Below, one piece after another: positions 10,844 through 41,572 of a stretch of 64,000 nt of DNA. Origin of the DNA: Physella acuta (taxonomy: Eukaryota; Mollusca; Gastropoda; Physidae). The position numbers were made by a program, and so were the translations under genes. The notes beneath the pieces were generated by a model. The model saw only the letters and a list, made by a program, of their open reading frames with translations. It was not told where the DNA came from and made no database searches. Where the stretch lies: the NCBI RefSeq assembly GCF_028476545.1, contig NW_026732268.1:1-64000 (forward strand), read 5' to 3'. Within the stretch, counting starts at the first letter, position 1, and each line of letters opens with the position of its first letter.

Positions 10844-13800
10844 TGTGATAGATTGTAATCACTGACGAGGAGCCACATTGGTTGTTAACAGTAGTTTATT
10901 CACACCATGAGGAAAGAGAGGGAGACGGAAGTCACGAGAGACTTATATACATAACATGTAAGGGACATCACTCAAGATAACAATATAAATATAATACTAA
11001 TACAGAAGAGTGAGTTCCCTTGACCTCACAATTATCTCAATCTATTACATCCCTTTACCCTTAGAACACAATAACACATCTCTCAATAGAACAATTAATA
11101 GTATCCTAAAATCACCAATTATATTGTAACATGAACACTATGGTAGATTACATCCTTACAAACAATGCACAATATGTTACAACACAATTAAAATACAAAC
11201 AATGATGTCAAAGTCCTTTTGACCTTTAAAATCATAGGTCTAACTTATTTGGGACTTTGATTGTCCTGTTTGACCTTCTCAGTGGCTTTTGATTTGGTGA
11301 CTCAATATTCTGACCATTTGGATTCTCTATCTCAGGAGGTCTAGGATTTAAATCATTAACTCCAGAATTTACATTTTCTGACTCTAGACAACTTGGTTCA
11401 CTCATATCAACAGAACTTGGTTGTGGAACAAACTGAGTTGGTGTGAACTGTTCAGATTTGGTGGGATTGACAGATTCACACTTATTATCTGCACAAGTTA
11501 TTTTTAACTGGTCTGCATGTCTACGGACAATAAGTCCATCATTTGTTTTTACTTTATAAGACACAGGGTTAGGGAAAATTGTCCTATGTAGAGCTAGATT
11601 TGACGGTAGGACTCGTCAACCAAACGAGTCAATATCAGAATATGTTGCTGCTTTACGTCATCTAAGTAGATTCTGTGAATTCGGGAACACGCTGTCTGAC
11701 AGACTATGTGAAAAGTTTGTGACAGGTGTAAATAGCCCTGATGTTCAAAGAAAGTTGCTGCTCGAGTCAGATCTAACATTAGAAAAAGCAATACAACTTG
11801 CAACTTCATACCAGCAGTCATCTGAGGCGGCAAAATCTCTAATGCCCTCAGGGATCCATGCAGTAAACAGCAGGTTAGTCAACAAAACACCAACTCCATC
11901 AGAGCATTTCAACTTATGCTAAACATCCTGCACGTTCAAATCTTAGATCTAAATCTAGTAATAATTATCAAAAATGTCATCGATGCAAAGGTCCCCATGC
12001 ATCTCATCGATGCAAGTTCAAGTCAGCAACTTGTTATAAGTGCAGTAAGCAAGGTCACATTGCCAAGGCCTGCTTTGCAAAGTCTTCGTCTGTTGCTAAA
12101 TCTAGCCAGTCAAGACAGTACCGCAACCAAAGGCAGCACTATGTTAACTCTCACCAAGACTACCTAACCCAACCAATGAACCACTCTACCTGTGAAAATG
12201 CTCAAACTGATTCGCAGCCAGATTTCAACCTGTTCTCTGTGAAATCAATAAGTCATGCTCCCATCAATGTACTAGTTAATATCAACGGTAAGAGCATCAG
12301 CTTCCAACTTGACACTGGAGCATCTCTAACAGTCATCACAAAGAAGGACTTTGACGCTGTCACAGGAGGATCAGTGCCTCTACAACCATGTCACAAGTGT
12401 CTAACAACATACACTGGTGACAATGTTCCGGTAATAGGAGAGTGTATGGTTCATGTAAGTTATAATGGTCAAAGTGTTAAACTTCCTCTTCTTGTGGTTG
12501 AAGGAAATGGACCACCATTACTAGGTAGGAACTGGTTAGTTGATCTTAAGTTAAACTGGCAGAGTATATTTTCAGTGAGCAAAGCAAGAGAATCTAGTTT
12601 TACTTCAATAGATAAAGTTATATCTGAAAATAAAGGTGTTTTTGGTAATTCAGGATTACTAAATGATAGAACAGTGAAGTTAAGCATTAAAGACACAAAT
12701 CCAAGATACTGCAAAGCTAGAGTTCCACCTTATGCAATGAGGGATAAAATTGAAAATGAGCTAAGTAGATTGGAATCTAATGGCATTATAAAGAAGGTAG
12801 ACTATTCCGATTGGGCAACGCCCATTGTGCCAGTGTTAAAGAAGGATGGTTCTGTAAGAATTTGTGGAGACTATAAAGCCACACTGAATAAGCAAATAGA
12901 GCTAAATAGGTACCCTATTCCTAACATTGAGGAAATTTCTTTGAATTTGGCAGGAGGAGACAAATTCACTGAATTATACTTTAGTCATGCTTACACTCAA
13001 CTAGAACTGCATCCAGATTCAAAAGTCTATACGACAATAAACACACATAAAGGACTCTACCAATATGAAAGACTATGTTTTGGCATATCATCTAGCCCTG
13101 GAATTTTCCAAGCTGTCATGGACAGTATTTTTAAGGATATTCCAAATGTTTGTGTTTACTTTGACAATGTGTACATAACTGGTAAGAATGACACTGAACA
13201 TCTTAAAACACTTGATAAAGTCTTGAAAATAGTTGGTGAAAAAGGTTTAAAGATAAACAAAGATAAATGTCAATTCATGCTGACAGAAATTAGTTTTCTT
13301 GGTTATATTTTAAACAAGCAAGGTCTCAGACCTCAACCTGAGAAAACAAAAGCCATTAAAGAAGCACCCAAACCTGAAAATACCCAACAACTAAGAGCTT
13401 TTTTGGGCTTGATAAATTACTATGCAAAGTTCATAGGGAATCTGTCTGGTAAACTATCACCACTGTACAAGCTTGGCACTGGGGTAAACAACAAGAAGCT
13501 GCTTTTAATACAGCAAAAGAAGCTTTGTCTTCTGACACCTTACTAACTCACTATGACACAGGGAAAAGACTTATTTTAACATGTGATGCTTCACCTGATG
13601 GTGTAGGAGCAATCTTATCCCACATAGATGAAAAGGGTGACAAACCCATTGCTTTTGCCAGTAGATCTTTGAATCAGGCTGAGAAAAATTATTCTCAGTT
13701 AGATAGGGAAGGCTTAGGCATCATTTTTGGTGTTAAGAAATTTCACAAGTTTCTGTTTGGTAAAGAATTCACCATCTTTACAGATCATAAGCCATTGCTT

Positions 13801-15243
13801 GGCTTGTTTGGAGAAAACAAACCCCTACCTGAGCATGCCTCACCAAGAATTCAAAGATGGGCTATCACACTAACTGCATACAATTATGATTTGAAATACA
13901 AACCTGGATCTGAGAATAGTGCAGATAGTCTTAGTCGATTACCTTTAAAAAACCAAAGCCTTAATTATGTACCAGAGGATGTATTTGTTCTTTTCACTAT
14001 CATGGAAAACTCCAATATAGATGTGAATGATATTAAGAGAGAAACACAAAAAGATGAGTGCTTGATAAAAGTATATGAGTACTGTAAGAATGGTTGGCCT
14101 GAAGAGTCAGTGAATGATGATTTAAGGCCATATAAAATAAGAAATAAAAACCTTTGTGAAGATAATATAAAAGATGGAGAAGATGCAGTCCATTATCAGT
14201 CAGAGTTGTCTAAACAAAGTATTTGTAACTTAATAAATGATTATGGTGATATGGCAATTTCAAATGCTTTTAAAGAGAATACATTAGTAAGAAGGAATGT
14301 GATCATCAAACAACTTTGCTAACATCATTAGCACTTACAGAAACTAAAAGGGTAACATCAAAAGAAAAAAAGATTTTTGCCATTTAATACACCCACTTCA
14401 AATACTGGATCACAGTTGCAAATTGATATGGTCCAGGATATTACTTTTAAACAGTATTTTTGGTTACCAAAAAGCACTATCAGATTACCTGAGGAAATTG
14501 ATCAATCAAAGAAATCTATGTCAGTTAAGGATCTGAATAACAGCATAATACTTTCAGATGCCAATTCAAAAATAGTTCCATTAAATCATGACAAACATCC
14601 ATTGAAAGAGAATTTGGAGTTAATGAGAATGTGTATCTGAGAAATTATGGGAGAAGGGAAAAATGGATGCCAGGTCAAATTGTTCAATGTACAGGACCTG
14701 TGTCTTATAAAGTAAAAACAAATGATGGACTTATTGCCCGTAGACATGCAGACCAGTTAAAAATAACTTGTGCAGATAATAAGTGTGAATCTATCAATCC
14801 CACCAAATCTGATCAGTTCACACTGAGAAGGTCAAACAGGACAATCAAAGTCCCAAATAAGTTAGACCTATGATTTTAAAGGTCAAAAGGACTTTGACAT
14901 CATTGTTTTGTATCTTGATTATGTTGTAACATATTGTGCATTGTTTGTAAGGATGTAATCTACCATAATGTTCATGTTACAATATATTTGGTGATTTTAA
15001 GATACTGTCAATTGTTCTATTGAGAGATGTGTTGTGTTTACTAAGGGTAAAGGGATGTAATATATTGGGATTTGTGAGGTCAGGGGAACTCACTCTTCTT
15101 GTATTAGTTATATTTATAATGTTGTTATTGAGTGATGTCCCTTGTATTTATCTATTGTTACTTCCTGTTCCGGTCTCCATCATGTTAGCAGAGGCCCAAT
15201 AAAATCTATATACAAACAGCATGGCTTCTCGTCAGTGTGTTAT
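10844..15243. mobile_element. Composite Ty3/Gypsy fossil: 3' piece inverted next to a larger plus-strand piece
   Basis: The left part (10844 to about 11585) is on the minus strand: an LTR (10844-11049) and the 3' end of the internal region. From about 11600 the plus strand carries Gag, protease (LDTGASLTV), reverse transcriptase and RNase H segments, then a 3' LTR (about 15056-15243). It is the same family as 42186-46365 but clearly older, with diverged LTRs and several breaks. No matching target duplication was found at the two outer ends, so two insertions or an inversion are both possible. Confidence 0.85.
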
Positions 15244-17984
15244 AATAGAACAACTCCAATCCACCTCAGTAAAGTTACTGCAAAGTTTGTAATATATATG
15301 CCCAATTTTTTTCAGTCATCTAAAATGAGTCTTTCTAAGGTAAAAAAAATAATTGAAAATGACAAAAATGCGTTTTGGTCACTTTTATTTTCATAAAATA
15401 AAAAAAAATTCAATTTTTTTTTTGCTTTGGACATAAAATAACTCTAAAACTATTGTGTTGGTAACATTAACAGGAAGATTGTGTACATTATTTTCAAAAA
15501 TCACATTAGTTAAAATATAATTTTTTTAAAAAAATGCCGCAGTAATCTAGTGCAGGAGAAACAGAATCAAAATTTAGTGGAGTAATGTAATCTAATAAAG
15601 ACGTGGTGTGGTGCCTACAAGTGATGCAGCAGTTGATGCTACATTCAAACCTATCGGGTTGATAACTGCTTTGGGGGAACAGTTTTTAAAACGACAACTC
15701 CACATCTTTGTATGTCTCTGTTTCCCTCAACCTTGATCTTGTGGAGCATCAAGAGTAAGTGATATCTTTTGGAAACTGGGGGGGGGGGGGGGGGGCTTGG
15801 CCTTCTTCCCTTCCCTTGTAAGGAAAGTTCTGGATAGGCCACGATAAATGTCTCTAGCTATGGAATAAATAATGTATTTAGTGATTAATAAAATATAATT
15901 AAATTTACTACTAGCCTATTGTGTAGGCCTACTATTTGTCATATTACTCTAGCTGGAAACATGAAAAAGCCTGAAAACACCTTTTTGTTAAAAGTTATTT
16001 ATACTTGACAGTATATTTTTAATATTAATTCTATTGAATGAAATATTCGTTGCTTGTGCCACACTGGTTGAGATATCCAATGATGAAGATGCCATACTGT
16101 GGTTCTCAACATCCTATAGGACAACTTAACTGTCCTTCATTGTTACTATATGCATATAAAATAAATAAATAATGAGAAATTTTACTAGTACTACTTACAC
16201 TTACAACTAATATAACTTGTAAAACTAAGTCACAACAAGTACAATCTTAATAAATTGCACCACCATCTAAAAATTGATCTGGTACATTTTATTGAGGAGA
16301 CCGGCGCAGACCATTTCACATTATTCAGCAGGGGAATCAGAATCAGAGTGCACAACAGAAAATAAAAAATTAATCACATTAGTCCTTAAAATTTAGTGTC
16401 TTTTGTTTTAAATAAATTGATAAAAATGTATAGTTATTATAATTATAAGTTTCTTTTGTGTTTCATTAATATTTTATAAGTATTTAACCTTCGTTCCCTG
16501 TAAAAAAAATTGAGTTCGTCCACATAGTAACCAGGAATGTCTGGTGGCCATTTTGAATTTGTCGATTCATAATTTTGACGCGATAGTCCAGATAAACTGT
16601 AGTAATACGACCCTATCATTAATCCCATTCGATAGATTTTAAAGAATTAGTAAACGCTAGCATCTAATAGTTAAGTGCATCCATATTTTAAGTCCCTAGA
16701 ATGTCCTGAATTAAATAGCTTCACGTTTTAACACACCATATGTACAAGTGCAGTTCACACGCTAAAACCATGGACAAGTAGCGTTCAAATTTACATTAAT
16801 AACGTGTGCTAATTAAACCAAACTGACATTCAAACTTAAAATTCATTTATTAAAATGTAAATGAAACTTTAAAAATGATACTTACAACTTGTTTGAAGGA
16901 TCTAGCAAGGGTAAAATCCGTTAAGCATCATCGGTCGTCAACCTTTAAAACCGTTATGCGAGCTACTCACTCGGGGCTGAAAGTTGACTCGAGGGTCATA
17001 TGCTTATTGATGGCACGGCTTCGCGACCGTAAGTCAGAAATACTTGAATTTACAACACAAAGTAGTTATAAAAGTGAACTTTACATCGGTGTAAAGATTG
17101 AAACAGAATTAGTTTGTTTTCTTGTATATATCGTCATTTAAAGTTTAAAAACTGATTTTTTTAAAATGAAATAAGCAAGTTATTTTTTCAATTTATACAT
17201 CAAACGATAGACTAGAATTCGCTCTTTAAAATGACATTAAGATTATGCTTCTACGATGCTTCGTCGCGAAGCCGCAACCAAATGAAACAGTGTGGGGTCG
17301 GTCGGTACTCGCAAAACGGTGAAATTTGTTGACGTAACTGATACTTTTCAAACAAATATAAAACACATTTAAACATGTGTTACATATATAAAAATACCAG
17401 ATTACGACAGATAAAGGCTTAAACTTTATTGACATATAATTTTTATTCTTATAGGACAACTAGAAGTAGTGAAATTTTATTTTTGAAAACCGCAAAAACT
17501 GCCCCTAAAACGCACTTTTTCGCCAGTTTGGACTACCTAATTTTAGTAAAATATCAATGTTAACAAATTCAAATGCAATATTAAAAGGGGGGGGGGGGGA
17601 GAGGTGTGTGTGTGCGTGCAGGCTGAGACTTCATTTTCGGGGTAGGGGGTTTGGCTTTTTGTGATGATTTATGTCGGAGGTATTTGTAATATTTGAGTGT
17701 AATATAGGCAAGTATGAAACCTCTTGTTGGCCGTCACACCCTATCCCCATTGAGGCAGTGTTAAAAAAAATAGATATGATTGCTTTAGTTGATTAAAGGG
17801 GAGATGATCTAAAGCGATATCAATCTGTTTACAGAATAGAACGGAAAGCTGTCAGGGAGGGTAGTTTTCAATGGTCGTAAAGAATGAGCAGTTAACGGTC
17901 TTAGAGAGATCAAGTTACCAAATTGGTTTTAACATTATCAACATGCGGAAATAAAACAATATAAAAAAGTCTCGATTTCAAGCC
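15244..17984. other. Intergenic, no gene recognised
   Basis: AT-rich with a poly-G run near 15779-15796 and another near 17586. Short open frames here show no family signature. Confidence 0.45.
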
Positions 17985-18043
17985 CTCTGGCAGATAAGGC
18001 TCGATCCCTTCCAACACCAAAAATTAAGAATGAAGAAGAAGAA
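17985..18043 (+). repeat. tRNA-derived SINE, 3' fragment
   Basis: Matches the 3' end of the SINE: the segment just before the tail, then (GAA)n. It is more diverged than the other two and lacks the promoter part. Confidence 0.65.
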
Positions 18044-18689
18044 GCGACCTATGCTTTTATAAAAAAAAAAAAGCAATTTTAAAAAATTGTTGCTGATGTA
18101 AGTTTATTATAAAGTTTTTTTTATATTTTTGTTTTCTCAGGATGAGCTTTTGAATAAAAAGTGAAGTCTGTTTTAAAAAATATTTATTACTGATAAGCAA
18201 AATGACACAGCCCAAAGAAATCCATACTGGTACCCCAGTCTGGTTCCTACTTATTGATCACCAACAGATCACAACAAGTTTTTAAAAAAGTAACACATTA
18301 TAAAAGAAAGCATATCACAAAAACTTCTAACAATAGAATCTATGACAATGATTGATCACATCAACAAAGGTATATAAAAAAATCAAGTCAGACAGTTTAT
18401 GGCAAAAAATAATAAAGTACATTACTTTGATGAGGTGAAATAGCAAGCTGTCAGACTATGATGTTATTGTTCAAGTTGAATGTACAGTGGAGATGGGTGT
18501 ATTAGGGTGGTGCTAACATCTGACAGGACTGCACCATCAGAGGGGGTTCAAATGATTTGCTTCTATTGTTCAATGGCAACATAACCAGATGGCATTCAAA
18601 AACAAATGGCCTCATTTTTACTGCCATAAAAGTAAACCTCAGTTATAATAAGATACACTGGTCTAGAAGTATGAAATCAGGTTACTGAA

Positions 18690-21600
18690 AGAATTGTTAC
18701 CTTTGTATACAGTGTGTAATTGTTAATGCAATGTTGTCAGATTATTGTGAGAATTGTTACCTTATATAATTAAGTGTGTAATTGATGCATGTAATCAGAT
18801 TATTGTGAGAATTGATGCCCTTTGTATTCAGTGTGTAATTGATGCATGTAATCAGATTGTGAGAATTGATGCCCTTTGTATACAGTGTGTAATTGATGCA
18901 TGTAATCAGGTTATTGTGAGAATTGATGCCCTTTGTATTCAGTGTGTAATTGATGCATGTAATCAGATTATTGTGAGAATTGATGCCCTTTGTATACAGT
19001 GTGTAATTGATGCATGTAATCAGATTATTGTGAGAATTGATGCCCTTTGTATTCAGTGTGTAATTGATGCATGTAATCAGATTATTGTGAGAATTGATGC
19101 CCTTTGTATACAGTGTGTAATTGATGCATGTAATCAGATTATTGTGAGAATTGATGCCCTTTGTATACAGTGTGTAATTGATGCATGTAATCAGATTATT
19201 GTGAGAATTGATGCCCTTTGTATACAGTGTGTAATTGATGCATGTAATCAGATTATTGTGAGAATTGATGCCCTTTGTATACAGTGTGTAATTGATGCAT
19301 GTAATCAGATTATTGTGAGAATTGATGCCCTTTGTATACAGTGTGTAATTGATGCATGTAATCAGATTATTGTGAGAATTGATGCCCTTTGTATACAGTG
19401 TGTAATTGATGCATGTAATCAGATTATTGTGAGAATTGATGCCCTTTGTATACAGTGTGTAATTGATGCATGTAATCAGATTATTGTGAGAATTGATGCC
19501 CTTTGTATACAGTGTGTAATTGATGCATGTAATCAGATTATTGTGAGAATTGATGCCCTTTGTATACAGTGTGTAATTGATGCATGTAATCAGATTATTG
19601 TGAGAATTGATGCCCTTTGTATACAGTGTGTAATTGATGCATGTAATCAGATTATTGTGAGAATTGATGCCCTTTGTATTCAGTGTGTAATTGATGCATG
19701 TAATCAGATTATTGTGAGAATTGATGCCCTTTGTATACAGTGTGTAATTGATGCATGTAATCAGATTATTGTGAGAATTGATGCCCTTTGTATACAGTGT
19801 GTAATTGATGCATGTAATCAGATTATTGTGAGAATTGATGCCCTTTGTATACAGTGTGTAATTGATGCATGTAATCAGATTATTGTGAGAATTGATGCCC
19901 TTTGTATACAGTGTGTAATTGATGCATGTAATCAGATTATTGTGAGAATTGATGCCCTTTGTATACAGTGTGTAATTGATGCATGTAATCAGATTATTGT
20001 GAGAATTGATGCCCTTTGTATACAGTGTGTAATTGATGCATGTAATCAGATTATTGTGAGAATTGATGCCCTTTGTATACAGTGTGTAATTGATGCATGT
20101 AATCAGATTATTGTGAGAATTGTTACCTTATATAATTAAGTGTGTAATTGATGCATGTAATCAGATTATTGTGAGAATTGATTCCCTTTGTATTCAGTGT
20201 GTAATTGATGCATGTAATCAGAATATTGTGAGAATTGATGCCCTTTGTATACAGTGTGTAATTGATGCATGTAATCAGATTATTGTGAGAATTGATGCCC
20301 TTTGTATTCAGTGTGTAATTGATGCATGTAATCAGATTGTGAGAATTGATGCCCTTTGTATACAGTGTGTAATTGATGCATGTAATCAGATTATTGTGAG
20401 AATTGATGCCCTTTGTATACAGTGTGTAATTGATGCATGTAATCAGATTATTGTGAGAATTGATGCCCTTTGTATACAGTGTGTAATTGATGCATGTAAT
20501 CAGATTATTGTGAGAATTGATGCCCTTTGTATACAGTGTGTAATTGATGCATGTAATCAGATTATTGTGAGAATTGATGCCCTTTGTATACAGTGTGTAA
20601 TTGATGCATGTAATCAGATTATTGTGAGAATTGATGCCCTTTGTATACAGTGTGTAATTGATGCATGTAATCAGATTATTGTGAGAATTGATGCCCTTTG
20701 TATTCAGTGTGTAATTGATGCATGTAATCAGATTATTGTGAGAATTGATGCCCTTTGTATACAGTGTGTAATTGATGCATGTAATCAGATTATTGTGAGA
20801 ATTGATGCCCTTTGTATACAGTGTGTAATTGATGCATGTAATCAGATTATTGTGAGAATTGATGCCCTTTGTATACAGTGTGTAATTGATGCATGTAATC
20901 AGATTATTGTGAGAATTGATGCCCTTTGTATACAGTGTGTAATTGATGCATGTAATCAGATTATTGTGAGAATTGATGCCCTTTGTATACAGTGTGTAAT
21001 TGATGCATGTAATCAGATTATTGTGAGAATTGATGCCCTTTGTATACAGTGTGTAATTGATGCATGTAATCAGATTATTGTGAGAATTGTTACCTTATAT
21101 AATTAAGTGTGTAATTGATGCATGTAATCAGATTATTGTGAGAATTGATTCCCTTTGTATTCAGTGTGTAATTGATGCATGTAATCAGAATATTGTGAGA
21201 ATTGATGCCCTTTGTATACAGTGTGTAATTGATGCATGTAATCAGGTTATTGTGAGAATTGATGCCCTTTGTATTCAGTGTGTAATTGATGCATGTAATC
21301 AGATTGTGAGAATTGATGCCCTTTGTATACAGTGTGTAATTGATGCATGTAATCAGATTATTGTGAGAATTGATGCCCTTTGTATACAGTGTGTAATTGA
21401 TGCATGCAATCAGATTATTGTGAGAATTGATTCCCTTTGTATACAGTGTGTAATTGATGCATGTAATCAGATTATTGTGAGAATTGATGCCCTTTGTATA
21501 CAGTGTGTAATTGATGCATGTAATCAGATTATTGTGAGAATTGATGCCCTTTGTATACAGTGTGTAATTGATGCATGTAATCAGATTATTGTGAGAATTG

Positions 21601-23590
21601 ATGCCCTTTGTATACAGTGTGTAATTGATGCATGTAATCAGATTATTGTGAGAATTGATGCCCTTTGTATACAGTGTGTAATTGATGCATGTAATCAGAT
21701 TATTGTGAGAATTGATGCCCTTTGTATACAGTGTGTAATTGATGCATGTAATCAGATTATTGTGAGAATTGATGCCCTTTGTATACAGTGTGTAATTGAT
21801 GCATGTAATCAGATTATTGTGAGAATTGTTACCTTATATAATTAAGTGTGTAATTGATGCATGTAATCAGATTATTGTGAGAATTGATGCCCTTTGTATA
21901 CAGTGTGTAATTGATGCATGTAATCAGATTATTGTGAGAATTGATGCCCTTTGTATACAGTGTGTAATTGATGCATGTAATCAGGTTATTGTGAGAATTG
22001 ATGCCCTTTGTATTCAGTGTGTAATTGATGCATGTAATCAGATTGTGAGAATTGATGCCCTTTGTATACAGTGTGTAATTGATGCATGTAATCAGATTAT
22101 TGTGAGAATTGATGCCCTTTGTATTCAGTGTGTAATTGATGCATGTAATCAGATTATTGTGAGAATTGATGCCCTTTGTATACAGTGTGTAATTGATGCA
22201 TGTAATCAGATTATTGTGAGAATTGATGCCCTTTGTATTCAGTGTGTAATTGATGCATGTAATCAGATTATTGTGAGAATTGATGCCCTTTGTATACAGT
22301 GTGTAATTGATGCATGTAATCAGATTATTGTGAGAATTGATGTCCTTTGTATACAGTGTGTAATTGATGCATGTAATCAGATTATTGTGAGAATTGATGC
22401 CCTTTGTATTCAGTGTGTAATTGATGCATGTAATCAGATTGTGAGAATTGATGCCCTTTGTATACAGTGTGTAATTGATGCATGTAATCAGATTATTGTG
22501 AGAATTGATGCCCTTTGTATACAGTGTGTAATTGATGCATGTAATCAGATTATTGTGAGAATTGATGCTCTTTGTATACAGTGTGTAATTGATGCATGTA
22601 ATCAGATTATTGTGAGAATTGATGCCCTTTGTATACAGTGTGTAATTGATGCATGTAATCAGATTATTGTGAGAATTGATGCCCTTTGTATACAGTGTGT
22701 AATTGATGCATGTAATCAGATTATTGTGAGAATTGATGCCCTTTGTATACAGTGTGTAATTGATGCATGTAATCAGATTATTGTGAGAATTGATGCCCTT
22801 TGTATTCAGTGTGTAATTGATGCATGTAATCAGATTATTGTGAGAATTGATGCCCTTTGTATACAGTGTGTAATTGATGCATGTAATCAGAATATTGTGA
22901 GAATTGATGCCCTTTGTATACAGTGTGTAATTGATGCATGTAATCAGGTTATTGTGAGAATTGATGCCCTTTGTATTCAGTGTGTAATTGATGCATGTAA
23001 TCAGATTGTGAGAATTGATGCCCTTTGTATACAGTGTGTAATTGATGCATGTAATCAGATTATTGTGAGAATTGATTCCCTTTGTATTCAGTGTGTAATT
23101 GATGCATGTAATCAGATTATTGTGAGAATTGATGCCCTTTGTATACAGTGTGTAATTGATGCATGTAATCAGATTATTGTGAGAATTGATGCCCTTTGTA
23201 TACAGTGTGTAATTGATGCATGTAATCAGATTATTGTGAGAATTGATGCCCTTTGTATACAGTGTGTAATTGATGCATGTAATCAGATTATTGTGAGAAT
23301 TGATGCCCTTTGTATTCAGTGTGTAATTGATGCATGTAATCAGATTATTGTGAGAATTGATGCCCTTTGTATACAGCGTGTAATTGATGCATGTAATCAG
23401 ATTATTGTGAGAATTGATGCCCTTTGTATACAGTGTGTAATTGATGCATGTAATCAGATTATTGTGAGAATTGATGCCCTTTGTATACAGTGTGTAATTG
23501 ATGCATGTAATCAGATTATTGTGAGAATTGATGCCCTTTGTATACAGTGTGTAATTGATGCATGTAATCAGATTATTGTGAGAATTGATG
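18690..23590. repeat. 57-bp minisatellite, about 85 units, with higher-order blocks
   Basis: Unit of 57 bp containing ttgatgccctttgtat, cagtgtgtaattgatg and catgtaatcagattat. Variants include 54-bp units missing one att, tatac/tattc alternatives, and a 58-bp unit containing ttatataattaag. The 58-bp unit recurs at spacings of 1366, 967 and 739 bp (24, 17 and 13 units), each time followed by the same run of variants. Because 57 is divisible by three, long open frames appear on both strands (for example 21829-23661 minus). It lies about 0.8 kb downstream of the macroH2A stop. Confidence 0.97.
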
Positions 23591-23599
23591 GTGAAAACA

Positions 23600-24364
23600 A
23601 AAATGGTAAAAGATGAGAAAAACAATCTCACACTGTGCTGCCTATCATTACTATTAATCAATGTGAGACCTGAATGCAGTGAGTGCTGATCGAAGTGTAG
23701 TGTGGGCTGTCAAATATCTTGTATACATAGCAGTATTACAAAATATAACTTGAATAAGGATGAGCAAATAAATTCTAGGTCAATCAAAAATTTGGAAGCT
23801 TTAGAACTAACCAGACAGTCAAATAAATAACAACCCAGCAAAGAAAAAAAAAACTTTTGATCAGTTCATGCTAAAAGTCTTGTTTACTATCACCACTATG
23901 ATAGCATTATTTGTGCTAAAAATAGAAAGTTAATATTTGACCTGATGCCTGAATGAAATGATTTCTTAAGGCACTTGAATGTGAGACTAACTAGGACTGC
24001 CGGTTCATTGGGACAAAGGACTGGGTCACTCCACAAGCAACTCCTTAATGAACTAATGTCATGCCAGTTATAAACCTTAGTTGGACCAATCACAAGCAAA
24101 TGAGCTCAGCTGTTGTGTAGTCTAGCAAAATGACAGATCTTTTCAATGACCACATTATGGCACATGTTGACTTCCTGTAGCAATAAGACTATTTTAGGTC
24201 AAAGTGTAGCACATATTCACAGAATACAGGCTACAGAAAAGAAAAAATGCTGGATATAAAAGAGAAACTACAACTATAGGATGTGACAATATATAAAAAC
24301 ATGGAATTATATAGGGACCTTTTGTAAGATGAAACTTATGAGGAATGTTATGCAAGGCTGGTGA
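23600..24364 (-). other. macroH2A 3' flank or 3' UTR, no gene seen
   Basis: Sequence directly downstream of the macroH2A stop. No clear AATAAA was noticed on the minus strand before the 57-bp satellite begins, so the transcript end is not placed. It may extend into the satellite. Confidence 0.4.
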
Positions 24365-41008
<16,644 letters not shown>

Positions 41009-41500
41009 TGTGAATTTTCGATATTTTTTTAGAGCTAAACAAATGTTTCTAAGGGTACACCCTGATTCTCGTCCTCCCTGCAACCCAGCCCACTTTTCCG
41101 AAAGGCCAATAAACGCGTTTACACTTGCAACATGTATGAGATACAACTCTAGAACACAGCAATTCTGGAAACAATTTCTTCACAGAACATGTTACACGTT
41201 CACAATTACAAAATATGTTATAGAACATTTTTTAAAAACAAACATGACCTCTGACCCGGAGCGTCTGCTATATAAGCCTAGATAAATAAAAAGAAAGAGT
41301 GATCAAAGTATAAAAAAAAAACACGTATTCACGCATATTTAATATTTTAAAGTAAAATCGTGTAGCATTTTGGCTTACAATTCAACAATAAATTATCTAA
41401 CAATTAGAGAACATGCTAGATTTTAGAAATGTTATAAGAATGTCAACAAATGAGCTTGAAATAATGGACTAAGACATAACCCACCCGCTATAGGTCTGGT
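41009..41500. promoter_or_regulatory. Upstream region of macroH2A, promoter expected but not defined
   Basis: Sequence 5' of the macroH2A start codon up to the first repeat. No TATA box or recognised promoter element is claimed. The placement is inferred only from gene orientation. Confidence 0.3.
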
Positions 41501-41572
41501 AAGTAGGTCACCAACCAGTTCTACACCTCAATAAAACCTGCATGAGCCATAGAACTGGTTGGTGACCTACTT
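41501..41572. repeat. Perfect 23-bp inverted repeat (hairpin)
   Basis: Arms 41501-41523 and 41550-41572 are exact reverse complements, with a 26-base loop. The arms contain gtaggtcaccaaccagttc. Confidence 0.9.

Noticed and set aside
16443-16628. 61-residue minus-strand frame (GSYYYSLSGLSRQNYESTNS)
   Set aside because: Looks protein-like, but no family is recognised and no flanking exon or repeat evidence was found.
18690-23590. CRISPR-like array
   Set aside because: Units are contiguous with no unique spacers, no cas-like genes are present and the context is animal DNA.
41010-41285. Plus-strand frame upstream of macroH2A
   Set aside because: Opposite-strand sequence over the start of exon 1, with no family features.
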